From assembly GCA_964585785.1 (NCBI GenBank), contig CAZPFL010000095.1:1-18551 (forward strand): a stretch of 18,551 nucleotides of DNA. Direction: 5' to 3'. This DNA is from WHUA01 sp964585785 (GTDB lineage Bacteria; Pseudomonadota; Alphaproteobacteria; UBA8366). Numbering within the stretch: the stretch's first letter is position 1; each line of letters opens with the position of its first letter. The notes below the pieces were generated by a model. It ran no database searches. It was not told where the DNA came from and worked only from the letters and a program-made list of their open reading frames with translations. A program made the translations under genes and the position numbers. This document shows, in pieces, positions 14,230 to 18,551 of the stretch.

Positions 14230-14811
14230 ATGTCTGATATAGACACAACCAAAACAAGAAAAAATGGCTCGAAACGCGATATCCGGACGAGCAGGTTTCT
14301 CAGCCTGATCCTGCGCCACCGGCCGGAGGCGGCCGGAATCGCCCTCGACGCGGCGGGCTGGGCCGAGGTCGATGCGCTGCTTGCCGGCATGGCGCGCCGG
14401 GGGCACGCGCTACGCTTCGAAGACCTCGTCCGGATCGTCGAGACGAACGACAAGCGCCGCTACGCCTTCAACGCGGACCGGACACGCATCCGCGCCGTCC
14501 AGGGACACAGCCGGCCGGTCGAGCTCGGCTACGCGCCGGCGATGCCGCCGGAATTCCTGTTCCACGGCACCGTGGCGCGCTTCGTCGGCTCGATCCGGGC
14601 GCAAGGGCTCCTGCCCGGCAGCCGGCGCCATGTCCATCTCAGCCCCGACCGCGACACCGCCGAAAAGGTCGGCCGCCGCCGGGGGCCGCCGGTCATCCTG
14701 ACGATCGACAGCCGCGCCATGGCCGCGCAGGACCATCGCTTCTACCGCGCCGACAACGGCGTCTGGCTGACCGCGCACGTCCCGGCCGCGTTCATCGTCG
14801 ACTGGGAATAG
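14230..14811 (+). CDS. kptA: RNA 2'-phosphotransferase, KptA/Tpt1 family
   Basis: A 193-residue cytosolic protein of the Tpt1/KptA family. These enzymes transfer an internal RNA 2'-phosphate to NAD+, giving nicotinamide and ADP-ribose 1'',2''-cyclic phosphate. Family motifs appear in order: SRFLSLILRHRP with the catalytic Arg29-His30 pair, NDKRRYAF with the next arginine, IRAVQGHS, FLFHGTV, LLPGSRRHVHLS with the fourth arginine, and GVWLTAHVPAAFIV. The length is typical, and the N-terminal tail is basic and polar. The ATG at 14230 has no clear ribosome binding site. It is divergent from the giant fusion gene. Bacterial KptA has no tRNA-splicing substrate, so its role here is open. A weak GC-rich dyad lies just after the stop. 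Confidence 0.93.
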   Translation: MSDIDTTKTRKNGSKRDIRTSRFLSLILRHRPEAAGIALDAAGWAEVDALLAGMARRGHALRFEDLVRIVETNDKRRYAFNADRTRIRAVQGHSRPVELGYAPAMPPEFLFHGTVARFVGSIRAQGLLPGSRRHVHLSPDRDTAEKVGRRRGPPVILTIDSRAMAAQDHRFYRADNGVWLTAHVPAAFIVDWE

Positions 14812-15042
14812 GGTGTGACGCTCCGCCCGATCGGGAGGCGTTGACCGCGGCGGCGGCAACGAGCGCCGGGTCGCCCCCCTTTCGGCGCCAGGGGCTCCCT
14901 TACTCGCTTACGAATTCGAAATAACTGATAAAATAAAACAATGCTGTACGACTTCGACCGTGACGTGGGCAGACCCAACGGCGCAGACCGTCAATCTCAA
15001 CGACATAAACCCGTCGAAATCAACTTACGATAGCGTCTTAAA
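14812..15042. other. Low-GC spacer with a 30-codon in-frame ORF before the asparagine-synthase-like gene
   Basis: A spacer of 231 bases. Its first part has a GC-rich imperfect dyad around CCCGATCGGG (14827-14836) that might act as a terminator for kptA, without a T tract. The second part, from about 14905, is AT-rich and includes GATAAAATA, a possible -10 region. An ATG at 14941 opens a 30-codon frame ending in TAG at 15031-15033. This is in the same frame as the following gene and nine bases before its TTG. No ribosome binding site precedes the ATG. Whether this is a leader peptide, a lost N-terminus or chance is unresolved. Confidence 0.4.
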
Positions 15043-16779
15043 TTGCCAAAGCTGGAAGTATTACTGGCGGACCCTGGTGTCCGGCACGTTGCGACGCCGG
15101 CGGTCACCTGGTTCCTGACGGGATGCAGCGAGGCCGGCGCCGCGCGGCTGGCGCGGGACGGCGGCGACGGGGACCGTCTCGAGCCCGAGCTGTGCGCGCA
15201 GGCGGGCGACGCCTCGATCATCAAGATCGTCCATGACGGCGGCCGGGCCGCGCGCGTCGCCGCGTGGCGCGGGCCGACATCGAAGCACGACGTCTTCTGG
15301 CTCAAAACCGGCGCCGGCGATTTGATCCTCGCCGACCACTTTCGGAACGCCATCGCGCGGGTGCCGCCCGCGGACCGCGCGCCCGGCGACGACGCGCTCG
15401 TCGACCATTTTCTGTTTCGCGCGCCAAGCGGCGACGCGTCCTATTGCCGGCGGATCAAGAGGCTCGAGCCCGGAACAAGAATTGCGATCGACGTCGCGTC
15501 CGGAACGCTCACCCAGTCGCTGTTTCACAGAATGGACGAGCCACCCGTCCGGCGCGGCTTCGACGCCTATCTCGACGACGTCGAAACGGCCTTCACCGAC
15601 ACCCTTGGCCCCTACCGGTCACATCCGGACATCGCCAACTTCTTTTCGGGGGGAGTCGACTCGACCCTGCTGCAGGCCTATCTCGGCCCGGCGACGCCGG
15701 CGCTGAATTTGATCGTGGACGAGCGCGACGCAGCGGCGACGATGGAGGCCGGCTATGCCGAACGCGCCGCCGACGCGCTCGAAATCCCGCTGGTGCGGCA
15801 GCAAGTACACCGATCCGATTTTCTGCGCGATTTCGAAGCGGCGACCGAAAAGACCGGCATGCCGATCTTCAACGGCAGCCTCGCCGTGTTCGACAGGCTG
15901 TTCAACAACCCGCACGGCATCTATGTCTGCGGCATGAGCGCCGACAGTCTGTTCGGGCATGCCGCGCTGTTCCACCGTGTGGCGTCCTGGTTCGCCAATC
16001 CCGCCGCGCTCTGGTGTCTACGGCTGTTGACGCCCTTGGTCGCCCGAAAGGATCTGGCGCGGCACAACGTCTGGCGCGAACGCGTCGAGCAGCTCCTGCC
16101 GAACGCGCAGCAGCTCGCCGCGCCGACGCTGGACTCCGACGGCTATGCCGCCCGTGCCGAAACATATGCCGAGTTCGTGCTGGCCGAGGCCGTGTTCGGC
16201 GCGGAGACGATCAAGAAGCGGCTGGAGTCCCGTCTCGCCCAAGTGCTCGACCATGTCGTCCTATCGGCCCCGGAGCGCAGCAATTTCGCGCGGCACCTGG
16301 AGATCGGGTCCTGGATCGAGTTGTTCGGCGACGATTACAGCACGCAGATGCGGCATCTGGCGATCGCGGCGGGGAAACGGCTTTTGCTTCCCTATATTGC
16401 CGGCGCGGTCGTGCGCAGCGCCCTGCGTATTCCCACCGAGGAGCGCTACGTGCGCGGCTTCGAGGGCAAGCCCATCCCGAAGGGGTTGCTCAAGCGCCAT
16501 CTTCCGGCCTACCCGACGAACCAGCGCAAGGGCCACACCCTGCTGGCCCCCTTCCCGCAGTACTACGCGCGCGGCCCGCTCCAAGGGATCTGGGAGGATT
16601 ATGGCGTGCCGGACTGCATCGCGACGTCGAGCGTAAAAGACCGCCTTCTCGCCGCGCCGTTCCGGCTGACCTACAACGCGCTCAGCTACGCGGTCTGGAG
16701 CCGGCACGTCCGCGACAACGCCGCGCTCGACTCCCTGCCCGGCACGCAGCGCTACGACTGGCCCAGCGCGGCGGGATAG
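15043..16779 (+). CDS. Asparagine-synthase-related ATP-dependent amide-forming enzyme
   Basis: A 578-residue protein of the asparagine synthase superfamily. Members adenylate a carboxylate and join it to ammonia or an amine. Residues about 80-160 resemble the end of the N-terminal Ntn domain (DDALVDHFLFRAPSGDASY, RRIKRLEPGTRIAID), but there is no Met-Cys start, so no glutaminase nucleophile. The synthase domain starts with the ATP-pyrophosphatase loop FFSGGVDSTLL (residues 200-210). The second ATP-site motif reads VCGMSADSLFGH (295-306) where true AsnB has a GEGADE-like sequence. These changes argue against ordinary asparagine synthesis; lasso-cyclase-like or other specialised amide formation is possible. 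The start is TTG at 15043, because TAG at 15031 closes the frame upstream and no ribosome binding site is visible. It is co-directional with kptA. Confidence 0.82.
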   Translation: MPKLEVLLADPGVRHVATPAVTWFLTGCSEAGAARLARDGGDGDRLEPELCAQAGDASIIKIVHDGGRAARVAAWRGPTSKHDVFWLKTGAGDLILADHFRNAIARVPPADRAPGDDALVDHFLFRAPSGDASYCRRIKRLEPGTRIAIDVASGTLTQSLFHRMDEPPVRRGFDAYLDDVETAFTDTLGPYRSHPDIANFFSGGVDSTLLQAYLGPATPALNLIVDERDAAATMEAGYAERAADALEIPLVRQQVHRSDFLRDFEAATEKTGMPIFNGSLAVFDRLFNNPHGIYVCGMSADSLFGHAALFHRVASWFANPAALWCLRLLTPLVARKDLARHNVWRERVEQLLPNAQQLAAPTLDSDGYAARAETYAEFVLAEAVFGAETIKKRLESRLAQVLDHVVLSAPERSNFARHLEIGSWIELFGDDYSTQMRHLAIAAGKRLLLPYIAGAVVRSALRIPTEERYVRGFEGKPIPKGLLKRHLPAYPTNQRKGHTLLAPFPQYYARGPLQGIWEDYGVPDCIATSSVKDRLLAAPFRLTYNALSYAVWSRHVRDNAALDSLPGTQRYDWPSAAG

Positions 16780-16822
16780 CAGGGGGCGGCGCCGGGCAAC
16801 CCTGGCATGCATATTTGAGTGT

Positions 16823-16898
16823 TGGTGGGCGATGACGGGCTCGAACCGCCGACCCCCTCGGTGTAAACGAGGTGCTCTTCCAGCTGAGCTAATCGCCC
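16823..16898 (-). tRNA. tRNA-Val (anticodon TAC)
   Basis: A 76-base minus-strand tRNA with CCA encoded. The acceptor GGGCGAT pairs with ATCGCCC. The D arm is TAGCTCAGCTGGAAGAGC. The anticodon stem CCTCG/CGAGG encloses TT-TAC-AC. The T arm includes GGTTCGAGCCC, and the discriminator is A. It lies downstream of the HU gene on the same strand. Its 3' end faces the accessory genes, the usual side for integration at a tRNA, but no repeated 3' fragment of this tRNA was seen elsewhere in the window. Confidence 0.97.
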
Positions 16899-16950
16899 AT
16901 CGGTCTGCGGCAGGTCGCAACCCTGCGGCATGCTGCCGCCGGACGGCAAA

Positions 16951-16988
16951 CCGCCGCGGACCCGAGTGATAACCGGGTTCCACGGCGG
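16951..16988 (-). terminator. Long imperfect hairpin between HU gene and tRNA-Val
   Basis: CCGCCGCGGACCCG (16951-16964) pairs with CGGGTTCCACGGCGG (16974-16988), leaving a nine-base loop and one small bulge. The stem is long and GC-rich, about 50 bases upstream of tRNA-Val on the minus strand. No T tract follows, so it may be a processing or attenuation structure rather than an intrinsic terminator. Confidence 0.35.
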
Positions 16989-17030
16989 AGAGCAAGTCCG
17001 CGGATGCGCCGCGATTGCAAAGGACGCATC

Positions 17031-17070
17031 CCAAAATCAAAACCGGCCGCCCGATGGATCGGCGGCCGGT
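17031..17070 (-). terminator. Rho-independent terminator of the HU gene
   Basis: On the minus strand ACCGGCCGCC and GGCGGCCGGT form a perfect 10-base stem (17042-17051 with 17061-17070) around a nine-base loop. The stem is followed by TTTGATTTTGG. It begins about 22 bases after the HU stop codon. Stem strength, position and the T-rich tail make this a convincing intrinsic terminator. tRNA-Val is thus probably transcribed by read-through or its own start. Confidence 0.85.
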
Positions 17071-17092
17071 CTTGGTGACGGCAATTCAACGA

Positions 17093-17365
17093 TTAGTTGA
17101 TCGCGTCCTTCAAGCCTTTTCCAGCCTTGAACTTCGGCTGCTTCGAGGCTGGGATCTGAATCTGCTCACCCGTGCGCGGGTTGCGGCCAACCGAGGCCTT
17201 GCGATTCGATACGCTAAAGGTGCCGAATCCGACCAAACGGACTTCCGACCCCGTCTTCAACGCTTTGGTGATGGAATCGAAAACCGAGTCAACGGCACGG
17301 GTCGCATCCGATTTGCTAAGGCCGGAATCATCGGCAACGGCTGCAACAAGATCGTTCTTGTTCAA
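17093..17365 (-). CDS. hupB: HU-family DNA-binding protein
   Basis: A 90-residue nucleoid-associated protein, the normal HU length, that bends and compacts DNA as a dimer. The sequence is typical: MNKNDLVAAVADDSGLSKSD, the turn GFGTF, and the DNA-binding arm NRKASVGRNPRTGEQIQIPA, which contains the proline that intercalates in DNA. It ends KPKF-like: KQPKFKAGKGLKDAIN. The start codon is TTG (17363-17365), preceded by a purine-rich GAGGGGGG about seven bases upstream. There is no in-frame ATG that gives the conserved N-terminus. It lies directly after lon in the same direction, with its own promoter and terminator. Assignment to hupB rather than another HU paralogue rests on this neighbourhood. 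Confidence 0.95.
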   Translation of the reverse strand: MNKNDLVAAVADDSGLSKSDATRAVDSVFDSITKALKTGSEVRLVGFGTFSVSNRKASVGRNPRTGEQIQIPASKQPKFKAGKGLKDAIN

Positions 17366-17438
17366 GGTAAAGCCCCCCTCTAAAGGCCAGGGAAATGTTG
17401 ACAGGAATAGTTAACCTTCCAGGCGAAAGCACCGGGAG

Positions 17439-17466
17439 TGTATATTTCATATTTACTGACAGTCAA
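17439..17466 (-). promoter_or_regulatory. Putative sigma70 promoter of the HU gene
   Basis: On the minus strand TTGACT (17461-17466; five of six consensus) is followed after 16 bases by TATACA (17439-17444; four of six). It lies about 75 bases upstream of the HU start in an AT-rich patch, and downstream of the lon hairpin. This fits strong independent transcription of an abundant protein. Confidence 0.6.
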
Positions 17467-17542
17467 CGCTGCGGCCCAAGGATTCTCGGGTTTTTTGGCA
17501 TCTGATGCATATCGGCACGCCTCGCCGGCGCGCGTTTGGGCG

Positions 17543-17564
17543 GCCCCCGGGAAAGCCCGGGGGC
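17543..17564 (-). terminator. GC-rich hairpin after lon
   Basis: GCCCCCGGG and CCCGGGGGC form a perfect nine-base stem with a four-base loop, about 20 bases after the lon stop on the minus strand. The sequence that follows is GC-rich with no T run, so termination may be partial or Rho-dependent. The very stable stem could also protect the lon mRNA 3' end. Confidence 0.5.
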
Positions 17565-17583
17565 GCGCCTCTCGATGCCTGCG

Positions 17584-18551
17584 TCAATGCGTGGTGACGA
17601 TGCCCAGGTCGCCTTCCGGCTTGGCGGTTCCGACCGCCTCGACCGCCGCTTCGGGATCCCACTCGATGGGCGTGATCCGCTCGGCCAGCGCCTTCTCCAG
17701 CACCTCGTCCACGGTGCCGACGGGGACGATTTCCAGGTTCCGCTTCACGTTATCCGGAATATCCTGGAGATCCTTCACGTTTTCCTGCGGGACCAGTACG
17801 GTCTTGATGCCGCCGCGGAGCGCGGCCAGCAACTTTTCCTTGAGCCCGCCGATCGGCAGCACCCGGCCGCGGAGCGTGATCTCGCCGGTCATCGCGACAT
17901 CCTTGCGCACCGGGATCCCGGTCAGCACGGAGACGATCGAGGTGATCATCGCGACGCCCGCCGACGGGCCGTCCTTCGGGGTCGCCCCTTCCGGCACGTG
18001 CACGTGGATGTCCGTCTTCTCGAACATCGTCGGCTTGAGGCCGAAGGAGGGCGCGCGGCTCTTGACGTAGCTTTCCGCCGCTTGAACCGACTCCAGCATC
18101 ACGTCGCCGAGCTTGCCGGTGCGGATGATCCGGCCCTTGCCCGGCAGGATCGCGGACTCGATGGTCAGCAGCTCGCCGCCGACCTCGGTCCAGGCCAGCC
18201 CGGTGACCACGCCGACCAGATCGTCCTCTTCCGCCTGGCCGAAGCGGTACTTCCGCACGCCGGCGAATTTCTCGAGGTTCCGGCGCGTGATCTTCACGTC
18301 CTTGGTGTCGGACGCGATCAGGATCTCCTTGATCGCCTTGCGCGTCAGGTTCGCGATCTCGCGCTCGAGGTTACGGACGCCCGCCTCGCGCGTGTAGTAG
18401 CGGATCAGGTCGCGCAACGCGTCGTCGGAAATCGACCATTCGGACGCCTTCAGGCCGTTTTCCTTCATCTGCTTCTTGATGAGGTGGCGCTTGGCGATCT
18501 CGACCTTCTCGTCCTCGGTGTAGCCGGGGATGCGGATGATCTCCATGCGGT
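17584..18551 (-). CDS. lon: ATP-dependent protease Lon (3' part)
   Basis: The C-terminal 322 or so residues of the cytosolic AAA+ serine protease Lon, which degrades misfolded and regulatory proteins. The frame is open through the window edge; codons for DRM precede EIIRIPGYTEDEKVEIAKRH, an internal Lon segment, so the true start is outside. The end of the AAA+ module contains YTREAGVRNLEREIANLTRK. The protease domain has the catalytic serine in PKDGPSAGVAM and the catalytic lysine in GGLKEKLLAALRGG. The tail is VEAVGTAKPEGDLGIVTTH. It is followed by a stable hairpin and then HU, the usual alphaproteobacterial order. Confidence 0.98.
   Translation of the reverse strand, partial: RMEIIRIPGYTEDEKVEIAKRHLIKKQMKENGLKASEWSISDDALRDLIRYYTREAGVRNLEREIANLTRKAIKEILIASDTKDVKITRRNLEKFAGVRKYRFGQAEEDDLVGVVTGLAWTEVGGELLTIESAILPGKGRIIRTGKLGDVMLESVQAAESYVKSRAPSFGLKPTMFEKTDIHVHVPEGATPKDGPSAGVAMITSIVSVLTGIPVRKDVAMTGEITLRGRVLPIGGLKEKLLAALRGGIKTVLVPQENVKDLQDIPDNVKRNLEIVPVGTVDEVLEKALAERITPIEWDPEAAVEAVGTAKPEGDLGIVTTH

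Noticed and set aside
14025..14237. A 70-codon plus-strand frame overlapping the start of kptA.
   Set aside because: There is no ribosome binding site or recognisable sequence, and it begins in the AT-rich control region. It could be chance; only the kptA frame has support.
15264..16835. A 523-codon plus-strand frame overlapping the asparagine-synthase-like gene.
   Set aside because: It is Arg/Ala-rich and lacks motifs; the overlapping frame contains the PP-loop and domain structure. It also runs into the tRNA-Val region.
16823..16898. tRNA-Val as an attachment site of an integrative element.
   Set aside because: Its 3' end faces the accessory genes, but no second copy of the tRNA 3' sequence and no integrase gene were found in the window.

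Overview
The window looks like a GC-rich alphaproteobacterial chromosome, probably Rhodospirillales-like. That placement is an inference from gene content, GC-rich third codon positions and gene order; no marker gene was searched. The ends hold a conserved neighbourhood read on the minus strand: lon (3' part), an HU gene, tRNA-Val(TAC) at the right, and tRNA-Asp(GTC), nuoA and nuoB (5' part) at the left. From general knowledge, many alphaproteobacteria have lon, hup, tRNA genes and nuoA nearly contiguous. Here about 13 kb lies between the two tRNA genes and about 3 kb between tRNA-Asp and nuoA. Most of the window therefore reads as accessory material in an otherwise syntenic core locus, although no integrase, transposase or att repeat was seen.

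Left part (1-3720): nuoB and nuoA overlap by ten bases and have a sigma70-like promoter. Next come a LysR regulator (minus) and a divergent FMN-dependent azoreductase/quinone reductase (plus), with a perfect inverted repeat just upstream of the regulator. Two tiny two-helix membrane proteins (minus) and tRNA-Asp follow. An ArsC-family reductase (plus) lies beyond the tRNA.

Middle part (4309-13816, minus strand): six co-directional genes. The first is a 1401-residue multidomain protein that appears to join a signal peptide and two membrane segments, two rhodanese domains, a YidC/Oxa1-like insertase core, and a PEP-synthase/rifampicin-phosphotransferase-like dikinase (ATP-grasp plus swivelling phosphohistidine domain). 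Predicted topology puts the rhodaneses in the periplasm, where YidC has its P1 domain, and the dikinase in the cytoplasm. Downstream is a tight three-gene signalling unit: a PhnD-type periplasmic binding protein, a hybrid histidine kinase, and a REC-EAL c-di-GMP phosphodiesterase resembling RocR. Two unrecognised membrane proteins end the array.

Right part (13817-18551): an AT-rich divergent intergenic region, then on the plus strand a KptA/Tpt1-like RNA 2'-phosphotransferase and an asparagine-synthase-related protein without the glutaminase nucleophile. These are followed by the core minus-strand genes tRNA-Val, HU (TTG start, strong terminator, good promoter) and lon.

The strongest candidate for an undescribed system is the rhodanese-YidC-dikinase fusion with its downstream sensing operon and divergent kptA/asparagine-synthase-like genes. 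That these act together is an inference from position only.
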